Positions 1-6,339 are shown, counted from the first letter of the stretch. The stretch: 6,592 nt of DNA from Kiritimatiellia bacterium (GCA_900767325.1 CAAFYT010000018.1:1-6592); one strand, 5' to 3'. A program made the numbers and translations. The notes: generated by a model from the sequence alone, not told the origin.

Positions 1-480
1 GACGATCTGCGCACGGGTGTGAATCTCAGGGCCTACGGGCAGCGCGATCCGCTCATCGAGTACAAGAAGGAGGCGTTCGACATGTTCGAATCGCTGATGG
101 CGACGATCAAGTCGAAAGTCGTCTCGGCGGAGTTCCGCAGCGCGACCGTCTCGCGGATGCAGGCGATGTTCAATCTGGCGGCGCGGCGGTCGAGCACGAA
201 TCAGGCGGCGTTCGATTCCGCCGAATCCTCCGCCGAGGCGAGCGCGCCGGCGAACGCGGAGCGCGCAAACGCGCAGTCCTCGGGCGGTTCGGCGAAGACG
301 ATCGGCGACGTGTTCGCGTCGATGATGTCGCGCCCGGGCGCCGCGCAGGCGCGTCCGCAAAGTGCGCAACCGGCGTCTTCGGCGCCCGGCGCAGCGCGTG
401 CTGCCGTCGGTCGAAACGACCCTTGCCCGTGCGGCTCGGGCAAGAAATACAAGAAATGCTGTGGGAGGGGCCTGGCATGA
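1..480 (+). CDS. secA: Preprotein translocase subunit SecA, C-terminal part (5' end outside window)
   Basis: SecA is the cytoplasmic ATPase that drives unfolded preproteins through the SecYEG channel. Only the last 159 residues are here, and frame 1 is open from the first base. The fragment starts in the conserved end of the helical scaffold: 'LRAYGQRDPLIEYKKEAF' matches the 'LR.YAQKDPL.EYK.E.F' block found in SecA proteins. A linker of about 77 residues rich in Ala, Ser and Gln follows (bases 178-408). It leads to a terminal SEC-C zinc-binding motif, CPCGSGKKYKKCC (bases 424-462), of the CxCx8CC form; in the family this tail binds zinc and contacts SecB or the ribosome. The TGA stop overlaps the ispD ATG, and the ispD ribosome-binding site lies inside the last SecA codons. 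Identity is secure. The linker sequence itself is not conserved across the family. Confidence 0.96.
   Translation, partial: DDLRTGVNLRAYGQRDPLIEYKKEAFDMFESLMATIKSKVVSAEFRSATVSRMQAMFNLAARRSSTNQAAFDSAESSAEASAPANAERANAQSSGGSAKTIGDVFASMMSRPGAAQARPQSAQPASSAPGAARAAVGRNDPCPCGSGKKYKKCCGRGLA
463..470 (+). promoter_or_regulatory. Strong Shine-Dalgarno site for ispD, inside the secA 3' end
   Basis: GGGAGGGG lies 6 bases before the ATG at 477. This site and the ATGA overlap with the secA stop fix the ispD start at 477. A possible upstream TTG start at 423 would add 18 residues with no resemblance to IspD and would lie inside the SecA zinc motif. The site suggests that ispD can start independently as well as by coupling to secA. 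Confidence 0.75.
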
Positions 481-1145
481 CAAGTGCGATCATTCTGGCG
501 GCGGGGAAGTCGGAGCGGATGGGTTCCGGCGTTGACAAGGCGTTTCTCTCGCTCGTCAACAAACCGGTTCTCGCCTGGTCGCTTCTCGCGTTCGAGCGCT
601 GCCCGGAGATCGACCGCATCGTGCTTGTCGTCCGCAAGGACCAGCAGCTGGCGGCGCAGGCCGTGGTGAAGATGTTCGGCATCTCGAAGCTCGAGAAAAT
701 CGTTGCCGGCGGGGCGCGTCGGCAGGATTCCGTCGCGGCGGGGCTCGCCGCGTGCGATTTGGAGACGCGCTACGTTCTCGTGCACGATGGCGCGCGCCCG
801 CTCGTGACGCCCGAGCTCGTTTCGGAAGTCGTGAAGATGCTCGTGCGTGTGCCGGCCGTCACCGTTGGGCATCCGATGACGGATACGGTCAAGCGCTGCG
901 AGAAGGGCGTGACCGTCGACGAAACGGTTGCGCGGGAGAGACTGTGGATGGTGCAGACGCCGCAGGGCTTCCACATGAAGGAGATTCGGGCCGCCTACAA
1001 GGCGCTGGGCGACAAGGAGATCACGGACGACTGTCAGGCGCTCGAGATGGCCGGCGTAGACGTGAAGATCCTGCGCTCCTACAAGCCGAACTTCAAGATC
1101 ACGACTCCGGAGGACGTTCAGCTGGCCGCGAAGCTGCTGAGGTAA
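477..1145 (+). CDS. ispD: 2-C-methyl-D-erythritol 4-phosphate cytidylyltransferase (IspD)
   Basis: IspD transfers CMP from CTP to 2-C-methyl-D-erythritol 4-phosphate, the third step of the non-mevalonate (MEP) isoprenoid pathway, in the cytoplasm. The 222-residue product has normal family length and all the hallmarks. The N-terminal CTP-binding loop is AAGKSERMG (residues 8-16) with Arg14, followed by Lys21, the counterparts of E. coli Arg20 and Lys27. GGARRQDSV is at 78-86, the IspD signature VLVHDGARP at 100-108 with Asp104, DTVK at 136-139, TPQGF at 161-165, TDD at 183-185, and a C-terminal NFKITTPED (205-213) with the substrate-binding Lys207. It follows secA with a 4-base overlap and ends 1 base before the phosphoesterase gene. 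The usual partner ispF is not adjacent and it is not fused to IspD. This implies that the organism makes isoprenoids by the MEP route. Confidence 0.96.
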   Translation: MTSAIILAAGKSERMGSGVDKAFLSLVNKPVLAWSLLAFERCPEIDRIVLVVRKDQQLAAQAVVKMFGISKLEKIVAGGARRQDSVAAGLAACDLETRYVLVHDGARPLVTPELVSEVVKMLVRVPAVTVGHPMTDTVKRCEKGVTVDETVARERLWMVQTPQGFHMKEIRAAYKALGDKEITDDCQALEMAGVDVKILRSYKPNFKITTPEDVQLAAKLLR

Positions 1146-1146
1146 G

Positions 1147-1878
1147 ATGGGCGCGAAACTGGCGATCCTGGGCGACATCCACGCGAACCTCGAGGCTCTT
1201 GAGGCCGTCTTGGCCGATTGCCGCGCGCAGGGCGTGACCGATTATCTCTGCACGGGCGATCTCGTCGGCTACAACGCGAATCCCCACGAATGTCTGGAGA
1301 AGGTTCGCGCCCTCGGCTGTCCGATCGTCATGGGCAACCACGACCACTACGTCTCCTCGCGCCAGAACCTCGACGACTTCAACCCCAACGCGGCGACGGT
1401 GATCGAGTGGACGCGCAAGCATCTCTCGGTGGAGGAGGTTCTCTTCCTGCGCTCGCTGCCGTTCACTCACACGAAGATGGGCACGACGCTCGTCCATGCG
1501 ACGCTGGACGATCCCGAATCGTTTGGCTACGTCTTCGACCATCTGCAGGCGGAGGCGCATTTCGCCCATCAGATCGTGCCGCTGTGCTTCCACGGGCATA
1601 CGCACTGCCCGATGATCTACGAAAAGCAGATGGGCGCGGTCTATCGGATCGACGCGCAGGATTTCAAGCTCGCGCCCGGGCGCAAGTACTTCATCAACGT
1701 CGGATCGGTCGGTCAGCCGCGAGACGGGGATCCGCGAGCGTCCTACGCGATCTACGAACCCGCCACGCGGCAGCTCGCCTTTCGCCGGCTTGAGTACGAC
1801 ATCGCCTCCGCCCAGGCGAAGATCCGCGCCAACGGACTTCCCGAGCGGCTGGCCGAAAGACTGGAGGTTGGTCAATGA
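1147..1878 (+). CDS. Calcineurin-like metallophosphoesterase (YfcE/MJ0936-type)
   Basis: A 243-residue cytoplasmic phosphoesterase with a full set of dinuclear-metal ligands: GDIHAN (Asp10, His12), GDLVGY (Asp38), GNHDH (Asn64, His65), an LVHA strand with His117, and HGHTH (149-153, His149 and His151). The later [14 protein letters not shown] block (186-199) is typical of the subgroup often annotated 'YfcE/MJ0936' or 'metallophosphoesterase family protein'. Family members hydrolyse phosphodiesters or phosphomonoesters, but the natural substrate cannot be read from the sequence. No signal peptide is visible. The ATG at 1147 follows a GAGG (1139-1142) that lies over the end of ispD, and the TGA overlaps the rfbA ATG by 4 bases. 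Operon partners in isoprenoid and dTDP-sugar synthesis allow, but do not prove, a role in nucleotide or metabolite clean-up. Family assignment is firm; function is open. Confidence 0.9.
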   Translation: MGAKLAILGDIHANLEALEAVLADCRAQGVTDYLCTGDLVGYNANPHECLEKVRALGCPIVMGNHDHYVSSRQNLDDFNPNAATVIEWTRKHLSVEEVLFLRSLPFTHTKMGTTLVHATLDDPESFGYVFDHLQAEAHFAHQIVPLCFHGHTHCPMIYEKQMGAVYRIDAQDFKLAPGRKYFINVGSVGQPRDGDPRASYAIYEPATRQLAFRRLEYDIASAQAKIRANGLPERLAERLEVGQ

Positions 1879-2738
1879 GAAAAGGCATCATTCTCGCCGG
1901 GGGCGCGGGTACGCGTCTCCATCCGCTGACGCGCGTCGTGTCGAAGCAGCTTCTGCCGGTCTATGACAAGCCGATGATCTTCTATCCGCTCTCGACGCTG
2001 ATGCTCGCGGGCATACGCGAGGTTCTGATCATTTCGACGCCGGACGATCTTCCGATGTTCGAGCGGCTTCTGGGCGATGGCTCGCAGCTCGGCATGTCGT
2101 TCTCCTACAAGGTGCAGGCGGTTCCGAACGGGCTTGCACAGGCGTTCGTTCTCGGGCGCGAGTTCCTGGGCGAGGATGACGCCTGCCTCGTGTTGGGCGA
2201 CAACATCTTCTACGGCGCGAATCTGCCCAAGCTCCTGAAGGGCGCGGCCGAGCGCCGCGAGCCGACGGTGTTCGGCTATCGGGTGAGCGATCCGGAGCGC
2301 TATGGGGTCGTGGAGTTCGATGAAGGGGGTCGGGCGATCTCGCTCGAAGAGAAGCCGGAGAAGCCGAAGTCGAACTACGCGGTCGTCGGGCTCTACTTCT
2401 ATCCGAACGACGTCGTCGAGAAGGCGGCGGCGTTGAAGCCATCGGCGCGAGGGGAGTATGAGATAACGGACATCAATCGCGCGTATCTGGAGGAAGGGCG
2501 GCTGACGGTCGATGAGATGGGGCGGGGATTCGCTTGGCTGGACACGGGAACGCACCAGTCGTTGGCGGACGCGACGAACTTCGTTCGGGCGATCATCGAG
2601 CGTCAGGGTCTGCAGCTCTCGTGCATCGAGGAGATCGCTTGGACTCTGGGCTGGATCACCGATGCGCAGCTTGGCGCGTTGGCCGAGAGCTACGGAAAGT
2701 CGTCCTACGGCCAGTACCTGCGTCGGCTCGTGAAATGA
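1875..2738 (+). CDS. rfbA: Glucose-1-phosphate thymidylyltransferase (RmlA/RfbA)
   Basis: This enzyme makes dTDP-glucose from dTTP and glucose 1-phosphate, the first step to dTDP-L-rhamnose and related sugars for surface polysaccharide. The 287-residue product is collinear with enterobacterial RfbA. It has [11 protein letters not shown] (9-19) with the nucleotide-binding Arg14, [12 protein letters not shown] (23-34) with Lys24, STLMLAGI (40-47), [10 protein letters not shown] (105-114) with metal-binding Asp109, [11 protein letters not shown] (139-149), SLEEKP (156-161), [12 protein letters not shown] (165-176), EITDIN (196-201), and [10 protein letters not shown] (218-227) with Asp223. It has the long C-terminal region of the true RmlA type, ending [14 protein letters not shown] at 1863-1867, 7 bases ahead of the ATG, is a strong ribosome-binding site. 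The gene overlaps both neighbours by 4 bases. No rmlB, rmlC or rmlD is present in the window, so the rest of the pathway must lie elsewhere. Confidence 0.96.
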   Translation: MRKGIILAGGAGTRLHPLTRVVSKQLLPVYDKPMIFYPLSTLMLAGIREVLIISTPDDLPMFERLLGDGSQLGMSFSYKVQAVPNGLAQAFVLGREFLGEDDACLVLGDNIFYGANLPKLLKGAAERREPTVFGYRVSDPERYGVVEFDEGGRAISLEEKPEKPKSNYAVVGLYFYPNDVVEKAAALKPSARGEYEITDINRAYLEEGRLTVDEMGRGFAWLDTGTHQSLADATNFVRAIIERQGLQLSCIEEIAWTLGWITDAQLGALAESYGKSSYGQYLRRLVK

Positions 2739-4687
2739 AGAGTCCCCCGATCCTTGAGCGGATGGCGGGGTGGATTGCGTGCGGGGCGGTTGCGGCGCTT
2801 TCCATGATGAATTCGTTTGGAGCTCCGCTGGTCGCATGGGAGGGGTGCGAGGTCATTGGAGAGGCGGGGGTCATTCGGCTGAATCTTCCGCCGGATGCGG
2901 GAAAGTCGATTGTCGTGTGCGTGAGATTCTCCGGCACTGCCTATTCCAATCGCGCGCCGCTCGTTTCCCTTGTGGGCGAATCCGCCGAACTGGGCATCGC
3001 GGCGTCGGCCGATGACGCGTTCACGGGCTTTTGGCTTCTTCACGGTCAATCGCCGGACTTCGAATATGCAAGTGCCGAGTCGCAACGGATGGCATTTGGC
3101 GATGGCAAGGCGCATGCTCTCGTCGTCGCCTATGATGCGAAGACGGGCGTTTCGGGGTTTGTGGATGGCGTGAGGGTCTACTGCAACTCCACCTTGCGCG
3201 ACAGCAAGTTCCAGCCGATTGGCGTTTCGATCGGCGGGCTCGCCGAACCGGTGGAAGGCGTGCCGAATGCCGTTGGCCTGAAAGTCGAGAGCGTGGAGGT
3301 CTTCGGTTCGGATCTGGTCATTCACGAGGGGCGGTTTCCAAGCGAAGCGGAGCAGGCTGGCTATTTGGATTCCGCGTGGACTGGCACGGTGTGGCTGATG
3401 AATCTTGACGGAAGCGACGGGTGCTCGCTATCTTCCTACGGCAACGCCAATTCGACGGTGAGATTGACGGGAGTGAAGGGGTATTTTCCGCCCAATGTTC
3501 CTGTTCTTGGAACGGTTGATCTCGAAGATGGGGCGGAGGTTGCCTTTGAGCAGACCGGTGGATCGTCGGGGTGGAGAGCGGATCGTGAAATCGTTTTTTC
3601 GCATCTGACGGGCTCCGGAACGTTCAGGTCGGTTTGGAGCAGTGGAACGGGCGCGCCGATACTCATCCGCGATGTCAGCGGGTTTGACGGGTCGCTTGCC
3701 TTGATGGCTGGCGGGACGGGCATTTTGATCGGCGAGTCGGTCGCCTACAACACTCCGGGCGGCGGAAAGGGCATTATCTGCCTTGACGCCGGAGCCGAGG
3801 CGGAGATTGGCGAAGGAAGGGAGTGGAGGGCGCCGAACGGCATTTTCGTCGCCGGCAAGATCGGTGGAGCCGGAACGCTCTTGAGCGAGACGCGCTTTGG
3901 CGATGGCGCGGCGATTGACCTCTCGAAGGGCGCCTTGTCGGCTCCTTCCGGCGTTTCGTTCGGCGCAACGCTGCGGATTGTCGGCGGCGTGGAGGGCGGT
4001 GTCGTTCTCGCCGATCTTTCCGCCGCGCCGGAAACCTTGCCCATTGTCCTGAATGATAAGGGCGAATCGGGCGAGTTCATCCTCAAATACGCTCCGGGCG
4101 GAAAGATCCTGCTCGCGGCTGTCGCGGCCTCGGTCGGCGAAAGCAGCTATTCGACAATAGAAGAGGCGATCAATGCGAACAACGGCGAGGCGATTGTTCT
4201 TCGGAGAGATGTCGAGATTGACCTTTCCGAGCTTGATGTTCCAAGCTTTAGGATCGATCCGGAATCTCTTGCCGAACATAAGATCGCCTGGTGCGATGAT
4301 GGCCGCTACCTCGTTCGTGGAAACGACAATTCCCTTGTTCTGAGGATCGGCACGCCGAGAAATGGCTTCGCAAGTTTCGCGAGCTATGTTCTCGGGCTCG
4401 ATGCCGAGGATGAATTGTCCCGTCCGACTGGCGTCATTCCGGCGGACAATGGCAACGGCCATACGCTGACGCTTTATCTCTTGGGGCCGGATGGTGCCGC
4501 GCTTTCGCCGATGAGCGGCTATGCGCTTTCGTTGATTGCGCGGCCGACAAGGGGCGAGGCGATTGAGGCCGATGGGGCGTGCATTGAACTGCCCGTGCCC
4601 GAGGCGGGCGAGAGCCGGTGGTCGATCAGCGTTGGTGTAGAGGGTCGAGTCGTCCCTCAAGCGTTCCGTCGTGGTGCGCCTTTGTGA
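2735..4687 (+). CDS. Exported LamG-like, beta-rich surface protein of unknown function
   Basis: A 650-residue protein that I do not recognise as a named family. Residues 1-30 look like a signal peptide: Lys2/Arg9, a hydrophobic stretch around 11-25, and possible cleavage near SFGA. Residues of about 40-200 resemble a LamG/concanavalin-type jelly roll, including '[20 protein letters not shown]' (127-146). Residues 205-460 are Gly/Ala/Ser-rich beta strands with repeated 'GSGTF' and 'GAGTL' turns, like passenger regions of secreted proteins. Residues 471-496 carry a '[19 protein letters not shown]' segment. Residues 540-650 form a C-terminal module with '[10 protein letters not shown]' (550-559). 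The ATG at 2735 overlaps the rfbA stop and gives the signal peptide; the frame is open back to 2534 but only as an rfbA shadow. There is no clear Shine-Dalgarno site, so translation is probably coupled. Codon use is softer and locally more AT-rich than in rfbA. The last 20 residues overlap mtaB. Likely role (inferred): cell-surface binding or structure. Confidence 0.8.
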   Translation: MKSPPILERMAGWIACGAVAALSMMNSFGAPLVAWEGCEVIGEAGVIRLNLPPDAGKSIVVCVRFSGTAYSNRAPLVSLVGESAELGIAASADDAFTGFWLLHGQSPDFEYASAESQRMAFGDGKAHALVVAYDAKTGVSGFVDGVRVYCNSTLRDSKFQPIGVSIGGLAEPVEGVPNAVGLKVESVEVFGSDLVIHEGRFPSEAEQAGYLDSAWTGTVWLMNLDGSDGCSLSSYGNANSTVRLTGVKGYFPPNVPVLGTVDLEDGAEVAFEQTGGSSGWRADREIVFSHLTGSGTFRSVWSSGTGAPILIRDVSGFDGSLALMAGGTGILIGESVAYNTPGGGKGIICLDAGAEAEIGEGREWRAPNGIFVAGKIGGAGTLLSETRFGDGAAIDLSKGALSAPSGVSFGATLRIVGGVEGGVVLADLSAAPETLPIVLNDKGESGEFILKYAPGGKILLAAVAASVGESSYSTIEEAINANNGEAIVLRRDVEIDLSELDVPSFRIDPESLAEHKIAWCDDGRYLVRGNDNSLVLRIGTPRNGFASFASYVLGLDAEDELSRPTGVIPADNGNGHTLTLYLLGPDGAALSPMSGYALSLIARPTRGEAIEADGACIELPVPEAGESRWSISVGVEGRVVPQAFRRGAPL

Positions 4688-5816
4688 TGAACGCGCGCGC
4701 GAGCGATTTTCGCGGCGCGCTTCCGAAAAGCTTGCACCAGAGATATTGCCCCGACCAGCCCTGCGGCTCCTTTTCCGTTTCGATGACGACCTCGACCGTC
4801 TTGCCGATGAACTTGCGGGCGAAGTCGTAGCGTTTCTCCTTCGCCATCTTTGCGATGATGTGCGCGCGGTGCGAGCGAACGCCTTTCTCGATGACCCCGT
4901 TCATCGTCGCGGCCGGCGTTCCGGGCCGCTCCGAAAAGGGAAAGACGTGCACATTCGAGAAGGGGATGCGCTTGACGAGCCCCTGCGTTGCGACGAAGTC
5001 CATCTCCGATTCCGCCGGAAAGCCCGTGATGAGGTCGCAACCGAGGGCGATGTCGGGCATGAGCTTCAGGGCGGCTTCGGCGAGTTCGTCGACCTCCTTC
5101 ACCTTGTAGGCGCGTTTCATTCCCATGAGGATGCGGTTCGAGCCGGATTGCACGGGGAGATGGAGAAAGCGGCAGACGTTGGCGGTTTCGGCCATCGCGT
5201 CGACCGTCTCGCGCGCGACCGCGCCCGGTTCGAGCGAGCCGATACGGTAGCGGCAGGTCGGCGAGAGCGCGGCGAGGGATTGCAGAAGCTCGGGAAATCG
5301 CTTCCCCGAATCGGCGTAGAGCGAGAGGTTGCAGCCGGTCAGCACGATCTCGTGGTAGCCGGCGTCGATGAAGCGCTTCGCGCGGTCGAGAAGGCCCTCG
5401 AAGGGCTGCGAGACGCTCTCTCCGCGGAACTTCGGAACGATGCAGTAGGTGCACTTCCCCGAGCAGCCGTCCTGAACCTTCAGGTAGGCGCGCGCGGTTC
5501 GTGTCGGGATGATCGCCGGATCGACGGCGGGAAGGAACTTTGGGGTCGTGTTGCGCCGAAGGGTGTTCCGTTCGTCCTTCGCGATGCAGCCGACGGTGCG
5601 GATCTGGGTCGTTGGGTAGTGGCGCTTCAGGTGGGCGATCAGGCGCTCGCAGTCGCGTTGGGCGCGCGCGGTTACGCTGCAGCCGCGCACGACGATGAGG
5701 TCCGCCTCGGCGTGGGTCTTCGTGAGCTGCCAGCCCTTGGCGAGATGCTCGGCTTCGTCCTGAAGCGCCTCCGCCTTGTTGAGGCGGCAGCCGAACGTCT
5801 CGAAGCACACCTTCAT
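4626..5816 (-). CDS. mtaB: tRNA t6A37 C2-methylthiotransferase MtaB (radical SAM)
   Basis: MtaB adds a methylthio group to N6-threonylcarbamoyladenosine at position 37 of ANN-decoding tRNAs, giving ms2t6A. The 396-residue product has the N-terminal methylthiotransferase domain with three iron-sulfur cysteines: Cys10 in ETFGCRLN, Cys46 in VVRGCSVTA, and Cys77 in TVGCIAK. The radical-SAM cluster motif CSGKCTYC follows (Cys118, Cys122, Cys125) in the context KVQDGC..CIVP.FRG. Further family blocks are EIVLTGCNL (156-164), FLHLPVQSGSNRIL.GMKR (217-235), DLITGFPAESEMDF (261-274) and VFPFSERPGTPAA (291-303). The C-terminal TRAM-like part is short. GCRLN fits MtaB better than MiaB or RimO. The ATG at 5816 begins the family homology; 36 upstream in-frame codons are a CPBP shadow. 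The start overlaps the CPBP stop (ATGA), and no Shine-Dalgarno site is visible. The 3' end overlaps the LamG gene. At about 396 residues it is shorter than usual, mainly between Cys77 and Cys118. Confidence 0.9.
   Translation of the reverse strand: MKVCFETFGCRLNKAEALQDEAEHLAKGWQLTKTHAEADLIVVRGCSVTARAQRDCERLIAHLKRHYPTTQIRTVGCIAKDERNTLRRNTTPKFLPAVDPAIIPTRTARAYLKVQDGCSGKCTYCIVPKFRGESVSQPFEGLLDRAKRFIDAGYHEIVLTGCNLSLYADSGKRFPELLQSLAALSPTCRYRIGSLEPGAVARETVDAMAETANVCRFLHLPVQSGSNRILMGMKRAYKVKEVDELAEAALKLMPDIALGCDLITGFPAESEMDFVATQGLVKRIPFSNVHVFPFSERPGTPAATMNGVIEKGVRSHRAHIIAKMAKEKRYDFARKFIGKTVEVVIETEKEPQGWSGQYLWCKLFGSAPRKSLARAFITKAHHDGTLEGRLDPLHQR
4695..4720 (+). terminator. Possible hairpin just past the plus-strand operon
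   Basis: An inverted repeat starts 8 bases after the LamG-protein stop. GCGCGC (4695-4700) and GCGA (4703-4706) pair with TCGC (4710-4713) and GCGCGC (4715-4720), with a small internal loop and a TTT loop. Only TT follows, so it is not a canonical intrinsic terminator, and it lies inside the mtaB coding region. It could serve as a 3'-end stabiliser or weak terminator for the plus-strand transcript, or be a by-product of GC-rich codons. Confidence 0.2.
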
Positions 5817-6271
5817 ATCAGCGATTCGGGAATGGTCAGGAGGAGCACGAGATTCGTCAGGTTGAAGAGCGCGTGGTTCAGAATCGGACACCAGAGCCGG
5901 TCGGTTCTGCGGTAAAGGTAGCATTGCGCCAGCCCGAAGAAGCCGAGCGCCAGAAACGCCGAGTCGGGGAAGGGCTGGTAGATGTAGTGGGCCGCCGAGA
6001 AGAGGATTGACGAAATCACCGCCGTAATGACGAGCTTCGGGCGAAGGACGATGTGTTTCGAGGGTAGCTTGAAGAGCAGATACCTGAAGAGGATCTCCTC
6101 GATCGCCGGAAAGATCAGGACGACCTGCACGCCGAGGTAGAGGAAGGCGAGGTTCCAGCCGGCGCAGCGCCGGACGATGTCGATGTTCGCCTGGGCGGGG
6201 AACTCGTATCCGAACAACTGGCCGACCAGCTGCGTCAGGTAGCTCAGGCCGATGGTCGCCGCGGCGATCAT
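5813..6271 (-). CDS. CPBP-family intramembrane protein (Abi/CAAX-protease-like)
   Basis: A small multi-pass inner-membrane protein of 152 residues from this start. The CPBP motifs are intact: EEILFR (residues 58-63, Glu58, Glu59, Arg63), FSAAH (91-95, His95) and NHALFN (132-137, His133, Asn137). These are the glutamate and histidine residues of Rce1-type glutamic intramembrane proteases. Four or five hydrophobic segments fit the family. Bacterial members serve in bacteriocin immunity, membrane-protein processing or unknown roles; the substrate cannot be inferred here. Start choice: a GTG at 6310 would add 13 residues, but it has no ribosome-binding site, sits inside a 7-base tandem repeat and uses AT-rich codons unlike the rest. 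The ATG at 6271 has AAGG 8 bases upstream. Against this choice, the extra residues would supply Lys/Arg ahead of the first membrane segment. The stop overlaps the mtaB ATG, so the two are probably coupled. Confidence 0.82.
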   Translation of the reverse strand: MIAAATIGLSYLTQLVGQLFGYEFPAQANIDIVRRCAGWNLAFLYLGVQVVLIFPAIEEILFRYLLFKLPSKHIVLRPKLVITAVISSILFSAAHYIYQPFPDSAFLALGFFGLAQCYLYRRTDRLWCPILNHALFNLTNLVLLLTIPESLI

Positions 6272-6276
6272 CGGCC
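6247..6276. repeat. 30-base near-perfect palindrome over the CPBP start
   Basis: The two 15-base halves are reverse complements except for one position pair (6255/6268). The outer arms are GGCCGATG and CATCGGCC and the centre is GCCGCGGC at 6258-6265. The minus-strand ATG (6271-6269) lies in one arm. The mRNA could form a long GC-rich stem that hides this start codon. It may also reflect the Ala-rich opening codons of the protein, so function is uncertain. Confidence 0.6.
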
Positions 6277-6279
6277 AGG

Positions 6280-6283
6280 CCTT
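6280..6283 (-). promoter_or_regulatory. Weak Shine-Dalgarno site for the CPBP gene
   Basis: On the minus strand AAGG ends 8 bases before the ATG at 6271-6269. It is a modest site, but the alternative GTG at 6310 has no purine-rich site at a workable distance, so it favours the shorter CPBP reading. Confidence 0.4.
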
Positions 6284-6319
6284 AAGTGTAAATAAAAGTC
6301 TACCTTTCACTTTACACTT
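6284..6319. repeat. 9-base inverted repeat with 18-base loop, aspS/CPBP junction
   Basis: AAGTGTAAA at 6284-6292 is an exact reverse complement of TTTACACTT at 6311-6319, and a G·U pair can extend it by one. It is AT-rich in a GC-rich region and lies between aspS and the ATG start of the CPBP gene. No T-run follows on either strand, so it is not a standard terminator. It could be a leader hairpin or protein-binding site. Confidence 0.55.
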
Positions 6320-6339
6320 GTCACTTATGCTTTATCACT
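6298..6339 (-). repeat. Degenerate heptameric tandem repeat, consensus AGTGAHA
   Basis: Read on the minus strand from 6339, the sequence falls into six consecutive 7-base units. Units 1, 3, 4 and 5 start with AGTG (6339-6333, 6325-6319, 6318-6312, 6311-6305). Unit 2 (AAGCATA) and unit 6 (GGTAGAC) are diverged. The aspS TGA stop lies in unit 1 and the candidate GTG start of the CPBP gene lies in unit 5. Short heptamer repeats of this kind occur between genes in several bacterial groups. The AT-rich composition marks the stretch as non-coding or recently inserted. Confidence 0.5.

Noticed and set aside
201..1178. A 325-codon minus-strand frame across the secA end and ispD
   Set aside because: It lies antisense to two conserved genes. 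Its His/Arg-rich composition is typical of complementary-strand frames.
2534..2734. A 67-codon upstream extension of the LamG-like protein inside rfbA
   Set aside because: It would overlap conserved RfbA codons in another frame and would bury the signal peptide. The start at 2735 fits the ATGA pattern of the operon.
477..2738. IspD and RfbA as possible duplicates, because both begin with an A(I)ILA.G...R nucleotide-binding loop
   Set aside because: They belong to separate families of the same nucleotidyltransferase fold. Beyond the loop they do not align.
1872..2837. A 321-codon minus-strand frame opposite rfbA
   Set aside because: Pure shadow of rfbA, a highly conserved enzyme. The product is Arg-rich and without motifs.
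3428..4660. A 410-codon open frame on the minus strand opposite the LamG-like gene
   Set aside because: The product is Arg/Pro-rich with no domain, while the plus strand encodes a signal peptide and ordered beta-rich domains and is coupled to rfbA.
4671..5915. A 414-codon open frame on the plus strand opposite mtaB
   Set aside because: It is the antisense shadow of a clear radical-SAM gene in GC-rich DNA. It is very rich in Arg, Ala, Glu and Asp and has no recognisable motif.
5813..6310. CPBP protein as a bacteriocin-immunity or phage-defence (Abi) gene
   Set aside because: The Abi name covers a wide protease-like family. No bacteriocin, toxin or other defence gene is nearby, so a defence role is unsupported.
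6297..6324. A possible sigma-70-like promoter on the minus strand (GTGACA, 16 bases, TAGACT)
   Set aside because: The -10 match is only 4 of 6 and both boxes fall inside the heptamer repeat. Phylum promoter rules are unknown, so the match may be chance.
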